Counted from the first letter of the stretch, positions 1 through 6,014 are shown. The stretch is 6,155 nucleotides of DNA from Candidatus Bathyarchaeota archaeon (GCA_015520475.1 WAQA01000240.1:1-6155), one strand, 5' to 3'. The notes: generated by a model from the sequence alone, not told the origin. Made by a program: numbers and translations.

Positions 1-362
1 AGGGATGTGTTATGGCGTGCTTAGGTTCAGGTTATACTCCGAAGAGGATTGGAGGAGAAGGCTGGCTGAAACCTTGAAGATGCATAGGTAAACCTACAAT
101 AATCTCTCGGCGTGGTTGGGGGAGGATAAGGCTCTCCAGACAGAATAGACCTAAAGATAAATTGCACAGGCTGAAGGAGCTGGTGTTTGAGTAATAGGCT
201 AACACTGAAGCCCACATCCCAAAAATATAAATTCGGAAAGATAAATAGAGATTATGATGCCTCGTTGGATATGTTTGAGCGAGGCTTATTGGGGGGCTCG
301 TCGTCTCTACGGAGCCTACGTATGCTCCGGCAGGCAAGACCATAGAAGCAGGAAGCCCCTAA
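1..362 (+). pseudogene. tnpB: Decayed C-terminal part of a TnpB (IS200/IS605/IS607-type transposon nuclease) gene
   Basis: No single frame is open, but consecutive stretches read as TnpB in order. Frame 2 (2-88) gives a charged stretch ending RRLAETLKMHR. Frame 3 (about 87-194) gives GKPTIISRRG then RLSRQNRPKDKLHRLKELVFE-stop, like the helix before the second RuvC motif. Frame 1 (about 193-300) gives a zinc-finger remnant (LTLKPTSQKYKFGK, with expected Cys replaced) followed by NRDYDASLDMFERGL, the RuvC-III region usually seen as DRDxNASxNxxxRG. Frame 3 (300-362) gives TEPTYAPAGKTIEAGSP-stop, the characteristic TnpB C-terminus. Between ELVFE and the zinc finger the RuvC-II catalytic segment is missing, so there is at least one deletion plus two frameshifts. 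The product cannot be an active nuclease. Family assignment is from remembered motifs, not a search. The 5' part lies outside the window. Confidence 0.72.
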
Positions 363-370
363 TAGGAGGC
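300..370 (+). ncRNA. Relic of a TnpB-associated guide RNA (omega/reRNA) 3' scaffold
   Basis: The motif GAAGCAGGAAGCCCC at 345-359 is the conserved sequence found at the 3' end of many tnpB genes, where coding sequence and guide-RNA scaffold overlap. It is preceded by a hairpin (GGAGC 311-315 with GCTCC 324-328). The scaffold would normally continue into element-flanking DNA that serves as the guide, here the sequence after about 370, which is the aIF5A promoter. Whether it is still transcribed is unknown. The 5' limit given is approximate, since these RNAs extend well into the tnpB coding sequence. Confidence 0.5.
355..370 (+). repeat. Imperfect hairpin at the presumed right end of the transposon relic
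   Basis: GCC at 355-357 pairs with GGC at 368-370, and CC 358-359 with GG 365-366 around a TAATA loop, leaving A367 bulged. IS200/IS605-type elements have subterminal hairpins recognised by the Y1 transposase just past tnpB. Position directly over the tnpB stop codon fits that role, although the stem is short and the exact element end cannot be fixed from one copy. Confidence 0.4.
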
Positions 371-379
371 AACTCACAA

Positions 380-387
380 AATAAATA
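380..387 (+). promoter_or_regulatory. Probable TATA box of the aIF5A gene
   Basis: AATAAATA lies about 26 nt upstream of position 410, which would give a leader of about 23 nt. That leader contains AGAGG (419-423), nine nt ahead of the ATG at 433. The AT-rich TAATATATAG at 411-420 is too close to the start to act as the TATA element. Inferred from spacing only. Confidence 0.4.
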
Positions 388-432
388 CTCAAAAAAAGGA
401 AATAATTATGTAATATATAGAGGATGTGGGAT

Positions 433-825
433 ATGAGTAAGCCTGTAGATGTTGGAAGCTTGAAAGTAGGCAGCTATATCATATTGGATAATGAACCATG
501 CCGAATAGTTGATTTAACGAAGTCGAAGCCTGGTAAGCATGGATCTGCTAAGGCCCGCATAGTCGCTATAGGAGTCTTCGACGGTGTTAAGAGAAGTATA
601 GTTAAACCCGTTGATGCTCAGGCTGAAGTTCCCATAATAGAGAAGAGGAGTGGACAGGTTATAGCGCTGCTGCCTACGGCTGTTCAGATAATGGATCTCG
701 AAACCTACGAGGTTATAGAGGCACCCTTCCCAGAGGATGAGAACTTAAAATCCAAGCTCTCTCCAGGAACAGAGATAGAGTACTGGCGTATACTTGATAG
801 GGTAAAGATAATGCGGACGAAATAG
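433..825 (+). CDS. eif5A: Translation factor aIF5A (hypusine-containing)
   Basis: Archaeal homologue of eIF5A/EF-P: it binds the ribosome near the P/E site and helps peptide-bond formation at stalling sequences such as polyproline. The 130-residue protein has the standard two-domain layout. The N-terminal SH3-like domain carries KSKPGKHGSAKAR, in which Lys35 (the K of PGKHG) is the lysine that deoxyhypusine synthase modifies. The C-terminal OB-fold domain covers about residues 70-130. I chose the ATG at 433 over the in-frame ATG at 424 because MSKPVDVGSLKVGSYI is the usual family N-terminus and AGAGG at 419-423 then has a 9-nt spacing (zero spacing for 424). Length is normal. The gene sits directly downstream of the tnpB relic and converges on the threonine aldolase gene with 10 bp between stop codons. 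Confidence 0.96.
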   Translation: MSKPVDVGSLKVGSYIILDNEPCRIVDLTKSKPGKHGSAKARIVAIGVFDGVKRSIVKPVDAQAEVPIIEKRSGQVIALLPTAVQIMDLETYEVIEAPFPEDENLKSKLSPGTEIEYWRILDRVKIMRTK

Positions 826-835
826 GCTTGGCCCC

Positions 836-1909
836 CTATCTGTTTTCTCTCCTCCTTTTAATCTCCTCTACAGCCTCCTCAACTATCGATAACGCTTTTT
901 TTATATGCTTCCTCTCTATACCCCTGTGAGTAACCATTCTGATTTTACGTCTGTCTCTGGGAAGGACTAGTAAGCCTCGTCTCCGCAGCTCATCTATAAA
1001 CTGGTTTGATGTAACCTTTAATCCACTAACGTCTACATGGACAATGTTTGTCTGGACAATCTTCAAGTTCACTCTTAACCCATCAATCTTCGCCAATCCC
1101 TCAGCTAGGAATCTTGCATTTATATGATCCTCCTCTAACCTATCAATCATCTTTTCAAGCGCTATTATTCCTGGAGCGGCGATTATCCCTGCCTGTCTCA
1201 TCCCTCCACCTAAAATCTTCCTTATTCTCCTAGCCCTCTCAATGAACTCTTCACTTCCAACAACCAATGAGCCTACTGGACAGCTCAAGCCCTTCGATAG
1301 ACAGAACATTAGATTATCAACATGTCTAGTAAATTCCCTTACGTCAACCCTCAATGCTACTGCAGCATTAAATATTCTAGCTCCATCCATGTAAAGTCTT
1401 AAGTTATGGGCCTCGGCAACCTCCTTAAGGGCCCTTATCTGTTCCGGTCTCACCACGGTTCCGCCTGCACGGTTATGAGTGTTCTCGATACATATGAGAG
1501 TGGTCTCTGGAAAATGTATGTCTTTAGGTCTTATCGCCTCTTCGACATCTTCTGGATCCATCACTCCAAGATGTCCCTTCACAGGTATTGGCAATAACCC
1601 TCCTATGGCGGATAACCCGCCAACTTCATACCAGTATATATGCGATTCACTCTCCAAGATAACAGAGTCTCCACGTTTAGTATTGCTCATCAGAGAGACT
1701 AGATTGGCTTGGGTGCCGCTTGTAACCAGTAACGCGGCTTCCTTACCCATCTTATCAGCCGCCATCTCCTCCAGCATATTAACTGTTGGATCCTCCCTGA
1801 AGCAGTCGTCGCCCAACTTGGCGTTCCTAATAGCCTCTAGCATCTCCTCAGTTGGGAGCGTAACTGTGTCACTTCTTAAATCGATAACTTCCTCTTCAAT
1901 CTCAGCCAT
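836..1909 (-). CDS. ltaE: Low-specificity L-threonine aldolase (PLP-dependent)
   Basis: Fold-type I PLP enzyme that cleaves L-threonine/L-allo-threonine to glycine and acetaldehyde in the cytosol. The 357-residue protein matches the usual size. Family landmarks in order: DLRSDTVTLPT (10-20), GDDCFREDPTVNMLEE (33-48), TSGTQAN (63-69, phosphate contact), SESH with His90 stacking on the PLP ring, ENTHNRAGG (142-150), MDGARIFNAA with Asp175 and Arg178, LSKGLSCPVGS with Lys206 as the Schiff-base lysine, and a C-terminal IRMVTHRGI region that should supply the carboxylate-binding Arg. The start is supported by GGTGAG at 1918-1913 on the minus strand, just ahead of the ATG. The N-terminus has a short acidic extension (MAEIEEEV) before the conserved core. 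It is not obviously linked to its neighbours' functions. Exact stereospecificity (L versus L-allo) cannot be read from sequence. Confidence 0.93.
   Translation of the reverse strand: MAEIEEEVIDLRSDTVTLPTEEMLEAIRNAKLGDDCFREDPTVNMLEEMAADKMGKEAALLVTSGTQANLVSLMSNTKRGDSVILESESHIYWYEVGGLSAIGGLLPIPVKGHLGVMDPEDVEEAIRPKDIHFPETTLICIENTHNRAGGTVVRPEQIRALKEVAEAHNLRLYMDGARIFNAAVALRVDVREFTRHVDNLMFCLSKGLSCPVGSLVVGSEEFIERARRIRKILGGGMRQAGIIAAPGIIALEKMIDRLEEDHINARFLAEGLAKIDGLRVNLKIVQTNIVHVDVSGLKVTSNQFIDELRRRGLLVLPRDRRKIRMVTHRGIERKHIKKALSIVEEAVEEIKRRRENR
841..860 (+). terminator. Possible T-rich terminator of aIF5A
   Basis: Archaeal transcripts commonly end in T-rich tracts. The plus strand right after the aIF5A stop has TTTT at 843-846 and again at 856-859 in a pyrimidine-rich context. 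The same bases encode the Arg/Lys-rich C-terminus of the opposing threonine aldolase, so the T-richness may simply reflect purine-rich codons on the other strand. Confidence 0.3.
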
Positions 1910-1957
1910 ACTCTCACCTTTACAATCACGACGGAGATTTACGTAAGGTCTCTTAGA

Positions 1958-1965
1958 CTTAATTT
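1958..1965 (-). promoter_or_regulatory. Possible TATA box of the threonine aldolase gene
   Basis: On the minus strand AAATTAAG is centred near 1962, placing a start of transcription around 1936 and leaving a leader of about 27 nt with the GGTGAG motif at 1918-1913. Spacing fits an archaeal promoter, but the box is a weak match and the gene could also be read through from the RNA candidate farther upstream on the same strand. Confidence 0.33.
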
Positions 1966-2059
1966 GGTCATCCTCTCTATTTTTGCTTTTGGACAGATGG
2001 AGAGATATTAAATTCTCGAATTGTCTGATGAAGTGTCACCGAGTTAACTGTAGATTCAT

Positions 2060-2299
2060 GGGTGATCTCCTCCCCACGTGTATGTGTGGTGCTTCCACCA
2101 TCTTGGCATCCGAGCTCTTGTGGAGGCGTTGCCGAGGTTCCAGCGTTCACCCGGAGGCTTTACGCGCATCAGTCGTATCTGCTGGTTTGGGGCGGGTCAC
2201 CCCGCCTTTCGGCTCGCCGAGGCATCTCCTCCCCGACTGCCACCCCCTTGGACTCATCGTCTCCACCCTTTCGGGCGACCTCTATCCAAGGGACTATCC
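2060..2299 (-). ncRNA. Candidate structured non-coding RNA, family not recognised
   Basis: This block is clearly richer in G+C than everything around it and carries no convincing protein. On the minus strand it can fold into hairpins capped by GNRA loops: GCCC-GAAA-GGGU (2276-2265) inside an 8-bp helix (2292-2285 with 2252-2245), GCC-GAAA-GGC (2213-2204), and GGCGGG-GUGA-CCCGCC (2206-2191, sharing three bases with the previous stem). Further pairings are CCAGC (2185-2181) with GCUGG (2144-2140) and UGGUG/CACCA (2100-2087). Read on the plus strand the same loops would be UUUC, UUUC and UCAC, so the minus strand is favoured. A TATA-like box lies about 26 nt before the G at 2299. The 3' end is uncertain, anywhere from about 2060 to 2035. 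I do not see the SRP RNA motif AGCAGCC or the RNase P motif GAGGAAAGUC. It could be a divergent known RNA, a long leader of the threonine aldolase gene, or something new. Confidence 0.6.
2224..2234. repeat. Second copy of an 11-bp direct repeat within the RNA candidate
   Basis: ATCTCCTCCCC occurs at 2065-2075 and again at 2224-2234. On the minus strand both read GGGGAGGAGAU, one near each end of the G+C-rich block. They could be equivalent strand segments of two related helices or purine-rich single-stranded patches. The copy number is too small to call a repeat family. Confidence 0.5.
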
Positions 2300-2322
2300 A
2301 ATACTGAAAACAGAAGTCCAAC

Positions 2323-2328
2323 ATTTAA
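2323..2328 (-). promoter_or_regulatory. TATA-like box for the minus-strand RNA candidate
   Basis: TTAAAT on the minus strand (2328-2323), within AAACTTAAATG, is centred about 26 nt upstream of the G at 2299 where the G+C-rich block begins. A/T-rich sequence upstream (TAATAAAC) could serve as a BRE-like element. The match between the expected start and the edge of the compositional block is the main support. Confidence 0.42.
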
Positions 2329-2407
2329 GTTTATTATAATTCATCCTCTCCCTCACGGATGGGGTCTTCTTGCGAGATTAAGATAAAGAATTAATGGGAG
2401 GTTAACA

Positions 2408-2415
2408 CTTATAAT
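2408..2415 (+). promoter_or_regulatory. Probable TATA box of the SRP54 operon
   Basis: CTTATAAT is centred about 26 nt ahead of roughly 2438, which would start a very short leader containing GGAGAG (2439-2444) before the TTG start at 2451. An alternative AT-rich box, ATTAAGATAAAG near 2378-2389, would give a longer leader. No other promoter-like site stands out between the later genes of the cluster. Confidence 0.4.
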
Positions 2416-2450
2416 TCGCGTAATAAGAAAGAGTTTTTGGAGAGAAAGGG

Positions 2451-3773
2451 TTGGTCCTCGAAAAGCTAGGCGCTTCACTGTATGAGTCGATAAAGAAGGT
2501 TTTCCGTTTAGCTATAGTGGATGAGGCTGCTGTTAAAGAGTTGATTCGGGATATACAAAGATCGCTGCTGCAGGCGGATGTCAACGTTAAATTGGTGCTT
2601 GATATATCGAAGAGGATTGAGGAGAGAGCTCTAAGAGAGAAGGTTCCCCCAGGAATCTCCAGAAAGGAACATATAATTAAGGTTGTATATGAAGAGTTGA
2701 CTCGTTTTCTAGGTGACCGTCCATCCCAGCTGAGAATAAAAAATGGGAAGAGAAACATATTCATGCTTGTCGGTATTCAAGGCTCAGGTAAAACGACGAC
2801 CGCCGCTAAATTGGCAAGATATCTGCAGAAGAGAGGATATAAGACTGCTCTTATATGCGCTGACACGTATAGGCCTGGCGCTTTAATGCAGCTGCAGCAG
2901 CTAGCGGAGCAGGTTAACATTCCAGTGTATGGTAAACTGGGAGAAAGGGATCCTGTGAAGATAGTCTATGAAGGACTGAAACAATACAAGAACTATGATG
3001 TAGTTATTATAGATACTGCTGGCCGTCATAAGGATGAAACTGGACTAATAAAGGAGATGAAACGTCTCGAAGAAACCATAAAGCCGGATGAGGTGATAAT
3101 GGTTATAGATGGAACAATCGGTCAGCAAGCCGCTATACAAGCTAGAGCCTTCCATGAAGCAACGCCTATAGGCTCAATAATCGTAGCGAAGCTGGACGGT
3201 TCAGCTAGGGGTGGAGGAGCCTTATCAGCGGTTGCCGCAACGAAAGCCCCGATAAAGTTTATCGGTACAGGTGAGAGGATAGATGATCTAGAAGCCTTTG
3301 TACCTGCCCGTTTCGTCAGTAGGCTCCTAGGCATGGGTGATATCCAAAGCCTGATTGAGAAGGTACGTGAAGCGGAGGTTAGGATACCTGAGAAGAAGGT
3401 TAAGGAGATACTGAGCGGAAAATTCACTCTTGCAGATATGTATGAGCAGTTCAGAGCGGTCTCTAAGCTCGGTCCTCTCGCAAAGGTTCTGCGGATGTTC
3501 CCTGGAATGGGCTATGAACTCCCAGAGGACATGATGGATCTCGCAGAGGACAATCTCAGAAAATGGCAGGTTATAATCCAGTCCATGACGCCTGAGGAGA
3601 GAGAGAACCCGAAGATCCTGAACGCCTCAAGGATTAGGAGGATAGCTAGAGGATCCGGGACGAGTGAGAGGGACGTAAAGGAACTCTTAAAACAGTACTC
3701 TATGATGCGTAGGATGATGAAAACTTTAAGGAGAAGGAGATATCCATTCCTTAAAAGGAGACTTATGATATAA
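2451..3773 (+). CDS. srp54: Signal recognition particle GTPase SRP54
   Basis: Binds SRP RNA and signal peptides of nascent chains and, with the FtsY receptor, delivers ribosomes to the membrane translocon. The 440 residues show the N domain (about 1-90, helical bundle with LLQADVNVKLV), the GTPase G domain (about 100-295), and the Met-rich M domain (about 325-440). GTPase motifs: G1 GIQGSGKTT (108-116), DTYRPGA (138-144), G3 DTAGR (188-192), G4 VAKLDG (245-250, where TKLDG is usual), GTGE (272-275). The M domain has the FPGMG finger-loop region (350-354) and the RNA-binding SRIRRIARGSG (393-403). The start is a TTG: GGAGAG at 2439-2444 lies 6 nt upstream, no in-frame ATG or GTG precedes it, and MVLEKLGASL is the family N-terminus. 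It leads an operon with pus10 28 nt downstream. Length is typical for archaea. Confidence 0.97.
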   Translation: MVLEKLGASLYESIKKVFRLAIVDEAAVKELIRDIQRSLLQADVNVKLVLDISKRIEERALREKVPPGISRKEHIIKVVYEELTRFLGDRPSQLRIKNGKRNIFMLVGIQGSGKTTTAAKLARYLQKRGYKTALICADTYRPGALMQLQQLAEQVNIPVYGKLGERDPVKIVYEGLKQYKNYDVVIIDTAGRHKDETGLIKEMKRLEETIKPDEVIMVIDGTIGQQAAIQARAFHEATPIGSIIVAKLDGSARGGGALSAVAATKAPIKFIGTGERIDDLEAFVPARFVSRLLGMGDIQSLIEKVREAEVRIPEKKVKEILSGKFTLADMYEQFRAVSKLGPLAKVLRMFPGMGYELPEDMMDLAEDNLRKWQVIIQSMTPEERENPKILNASRIRRIARGSGTSERDVKELLKQYSMMRRMMKTLRRRRYPFLKRRLMI

Positions 3774-3801
3774 TTAACGGTTCAACGAGGCCTATCCGGA
3801 G

Positions 3802-5157
3802 ATGCAGTCCATAACATTCGAGATTCTAAAGAAATCTTTAGAGATGCTTGAGAAGTATCCGCTCTGCGACCATTGCCTAGGCAGACAATTCGCCATGTTA
3901 GGATATAATATGAGCAATGGTGAAAGAGGTAGACTAATAAAGACTCTGCTTGCAATGGAGGGTCATAGACTGACAAGGACAGAGGACAGTAGGAGAGGAG
4001 TACATATCCTGAAGAAACTTGCCGCTAATGGATCGTTGAGGATGGCCTCGGAGATTCTCAAGAGAACCAAAAGGAGAGCGGATAAAGGAGAGATATGCTA
4101 CCTATGTAATGGACACTTCGAGTTCCTCGATGAGTTGGCTGAGTCAGCATTGAATCTCCTTAAGGACTATGAATATGAAACCTTCCTTGTCGGAGTTAAG
4201 GTGCCTGTGGAAATCGCGGAGAAGGAGGATGAATTCAAAGCCGAATTTGGAATTGAACATAGCGAGAATATGAAGAATGAACTCAGCCGAGAGATAGGGA
4301 AGATCATCCAGAGGAGAACCGGGAAGAAAGTTGATTATATGAGGCCTGAAATAGTTATACTGGTAGATCCATTTGAGAAGGAGATCAATCTACAGATCAA
4401 CCCGCTCTTCATAATGGGTAGATACAGAAAACTTGTAAGGGGGATTCCGCAGTCTAAATGGATCTGTATGAGATGCGGAGGAAAGGGATGTGAACGGTGC
4501 AACTGGACTGGAAAGATGTATCCCGAATCTGTAGAGGAGCTCATATCGAAGCCTATACTGGAGGAGACCTCAGGGGAGGATACATCCTTCCATGCTGCTG
4601 GACGGGAAGATGTGGATGCCCGTATGCTCGGAAGGGGCAGACCATTCATCATAGAAGTCAAGAAGCCTAAAAGGAGATTTCTTGATTTACAGTTGCTTGA
4701 GGAGCGAATAAATAGGGAGGCTGAGGGGAAAGTAGAAGTTTCAGACCTTCGCTTCGTAGATAGAAACATGGTTAGAAAACTTAAGCAACTTGAGGGATCT
4801 GAAAAACTTTATAAGGTTATTGTGGAGTTTAACAGGGAGTTATCAGATGAAGAATTAAAGCTTCTCGAGGAGTCATTCACTGATGTACTTATCAAGCAGA
4901 GAACTCCTCTCCGCGTATTACATAGAAGAGCAGATCTCGAACGGGAAAAATACATATATGAGACCAAAATTAGTAGATTAACAAAGAATAAGATTGTAAT
5001 GAGGATTAGATGTCAAGGAGGCCTATACATTAAAGAGTTAATAACGGGTGATGAGGGTAGAACAAGGCCGAATGTAGCTGAAACAATCAAGGCTGAACCT
5101 TCATCCCTGAAACTGGACGTATTAAACGTTTACGTGAAAGGTAGGAGGAAGAGGTAG
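3802..5157 (+). CDS. pus10: tRNA pseudouridine synthase Pus10
   Basis: Archaeal Pus10 makes pseudouridine 55 (and in several archaea 54) in the T-arm of tRNA, replacing bacterial TruB. The 451-residue protein has the N-terminal zinc site built from CDHC (Cys22, Cys25) and CYLC (Cys99, Cys102), an additional pair of knuckles CMRC...CERC (Cys222, 225, 230, 233) ahead of the catalytic domain, and the catalytic motif AGREDVDARMLGRGRP with Asp270 as the nucleophilic aspartate. Later conserved segments are KQRTPLRVLHRRADLER (365-381) and GLYIKELITGDEGRTRPN (407-424). The start at 3802 has GAGG at 3787-3790 and CGGAG abutting the ATG, neither at ideal spacing, so Met15 (3844) remains a weak alternative. 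It has no promoter of its own that I can see and lies 3 nt ahead of rpl21e. Confidence 0.94.
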   Translation: MQSITFEILKKSLEMLEKYPLCDHCLGRQFAMLGYNMSNGERGRLIKTLLAMEGHRLTRTEDSRRGVHILKKLAANGSLRMASEILKRTKRRADKGEICYLCNGHFEFLDELAESALNLLKDYEYETFLVGVKVPVEIAEKEDEFKAEFGIEHSENMKNELSREIGKIIQRRTGKKVDYMRPEIVILVDPFEKEINLQINPLFIMGRYRKLVRGIPQSKWICMRCGGKGCERCNWTGKMYPESVEELISKPILEETSGEDTSFHAAGREDVDARMLGRGRPFIIEVKKPKRRFLDLQLLEERINREAEGKVEVSDLRFVDRNMVRKLKQLEGSEKLYKVIVEFNRELSDEELKLLEESFTDVLIKQRTPLRVLHRRADLEREKYIYETKISRLTKNKIVMRIRCQGGLYIKELITGDEGRTRPNVAETIKAEPSSLKLDVLNVYVKGRRKR

Positions 5158-5160
5158 GGT

Positions 5161-5457
5161 ATGAGCAAAACCAAGGGGTTCCGTTCGAAGACCCGTTCTG
5201 TCCTTAAAAGAAAACCTAGGGAGCGAGGGAAGATCAGAATCAGCAGAATCCTCCATGAATATAATGTTGGAGATAAGGTTGTGATAGATATAGATCCAAG
5301 CGTACATAAAGGGATGCCTCACAGGAGATATCAGGGGAAGATAGGTGTAATAGTTAATAAGAGAGGACGAGCATACGCAGTAAACGTTACCCAGGGAGAC
5401 GCTGTAAAACAGATAATTGTTCTGCCGGAACACCTGAAACCCCATCTTGGAGGATAA
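5161..5457 (+). CDS. rpl21e: 50S ribosomal protein L21e
   Basis: Archaeal/eukaryotic large-subunit protein with no bacterial orthologue of this family. The 98 residues are basic and follow the family pattern: Lys/Arg-rich N-terminal tail (SKTKGFRSKTRSVLKRKPRE), then an SH3-like barrel containing YNVGDKVVIDIDPSVHKGMPH, YQGKIGVIVNKRGRAY and a C-terminal IVLPEHLKPH. Length is normal. Start codon follows the pus10 stop after 3 nt, with purine-rich sequence (GGAGGAAGAGG) inside the end of pus10 serving as Shine-Dalgarno, which indicates translation linked to the upstream gene. Confidence 0.96.
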   Translation: MSKTKGFRSKTRSVLKRKPRERGKIRISRILHEYNVGDKVVIDIDPSVHKGMPHRRYQGKIGVIVNKRGRAYAVNVTQGDAVKQIIVLPEHLKPHLGG

Positions 5458-5462
5458 TGTAG

Positions 5463-5852
5463 ATGCCTAGAAGAATCTTAAGCGTTAAACCAATAACAAT
5501 ACCTGCTGTCAAAGCGATCCTAGAGAAGATTGGAGAGGAACAGATGGATCAATTCCAGAGGAGAACGATGGATTACATTATAAAATTCTCCAAGATAGAT
5601 CCTGACAAATCTGAGAAGCTAGTTAAGGGGCTTGTAGAGAAGTTCGGTTTGGAGGAGGAAGAAGCAATCCAACTGGTCAATTGTATGCCTAAGAGTATAG
5701 AGGAGATCAGGGTCTTCCTAGCTGGTGGAAGAAAGATTATAGAGACGTCTAAGCTGGAGGCGATCCTATCCTTCCTGAACAGCGGCGTAGAGGAGGGCGA
5801 GAAGGAAAGGCAGGAGGACCAATCAAATCCACCTGACCAACTGGAACATTAA
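5463..5852 (+). CDS. rpoF: DNA-directed RNA polymerase subunit Rpo4 (RpoF, Rpb4-like)
   Basis: Forms the stalk of archaeal RNA polymerase together with Rpo7 (RpoE), which is not in this window. Family features: an N-terminal segment that packs on Rpo7 (RRILSVKPITIPAVKAIL), then an HRDC-like helical domain with FSKIDPDKSEKLVKGLVEKF, EEEEAIQLVNCMPKS and the typical EEIRVFLAGGRKI. At 129 residues it is somewhat longer than the usual 105-120 because of a hydrophilic, charged C-terminal tail after about residue 110 (EEGEKERQEDQSNPPDQLEH). The Shine-Dalgarno GGAGGAT overlaps the last codons and stop of rpl21e, so the gene is translationally coupled to it. It is the last gene of the operon visible here. 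Confidence 0.93.
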   Translation: MPRRILSVKPITIPAVKAILEKIGEEQMDQFQRRTMDYIIKFSKIDPDKSEKLVKGLVEKFGLEEEEAIQLVNCMPKSIEEIRVFLAGGRKIIETSKLEAILSFLNSGVEEGEKERQEDQSNPPDQLEH

Positions 5853-5979
5853 AATATCCTTCCTATCACAAGAAAAGTTTACGGAATGTCCACTCTACAA
5901 TAAATAAGGGGTAGCTGCTCAAAGAAGTAACAAACACTAAAATCAGGATAATTGCTCAGTCTATAACATAAGCATCTAG

Positions 5980-5990
5980 TAATTTTTAAT
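5980..5990 (+). terminator. Possible T-run terminator after rpoF
   Basis: The 211-bp stretch between rpoF and the next start has only one notable T tract, TTTTT within AATTTTTAAT, about 130 nt after the rpoF stop. It could end the operon transcript. The region is AT-rich overall, so this is weak evidence; I see nothing else in the first half of the gap. Confidence 0.22.
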
Positions 5991-6014
5991 AATGTTAATC
6001 GCTACTCTGTTATT

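Noticed and set aside
254..436. A 60-codon plus-strand open frame before aIF5A
   Set aside because: It overlaps the tnpB remnant in a different frame, has no family resemblance, and the bases are better explained by the relic's EAGSP-stop frame and by the aIF5A promoter.
1479..1946. A 155-codon plus-strand frame opposite the threonine aldolase
   Set aside because: Antisense shadow of a well-supported gene, Ser/Ile-rich with no recognisable domain.
2060..2299. SRP RNA (7S), suggested by proximity to SRP54
   Set aside because: The near-universal helix-8 sequence (GGAA-type loop region followed by AGCAGCC) is absent on both strands.
2060..2299. RNase P RNA, suggested by GGGGAGGAG and GGGUGAAC on the minus strand
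   Set aside because: These only loosely resemble conserved regions; the invariant GAGGAAAGUC segment and its 3' pairing partner are not visible. Not fully excluded, so a covariance-model search is decisive.
1983..2386. Three overlapping plus-strand open frames of 81-118 codons in the G+C-rich block
   Set aside because: All three frames stay open together, as expected of G+C-rich non-coding DNA; compositions are Pro/Ser/Arg/Leu-heavy without domains, and the region forms hairpins with GNRA loops on the other strand.
4335..4769. A 144-codon minus-strand frame inside pus10
   Set aside because: Antisense shadow of the Pus10 reading frame; Ser-rich low-complexity translation and no start signals.
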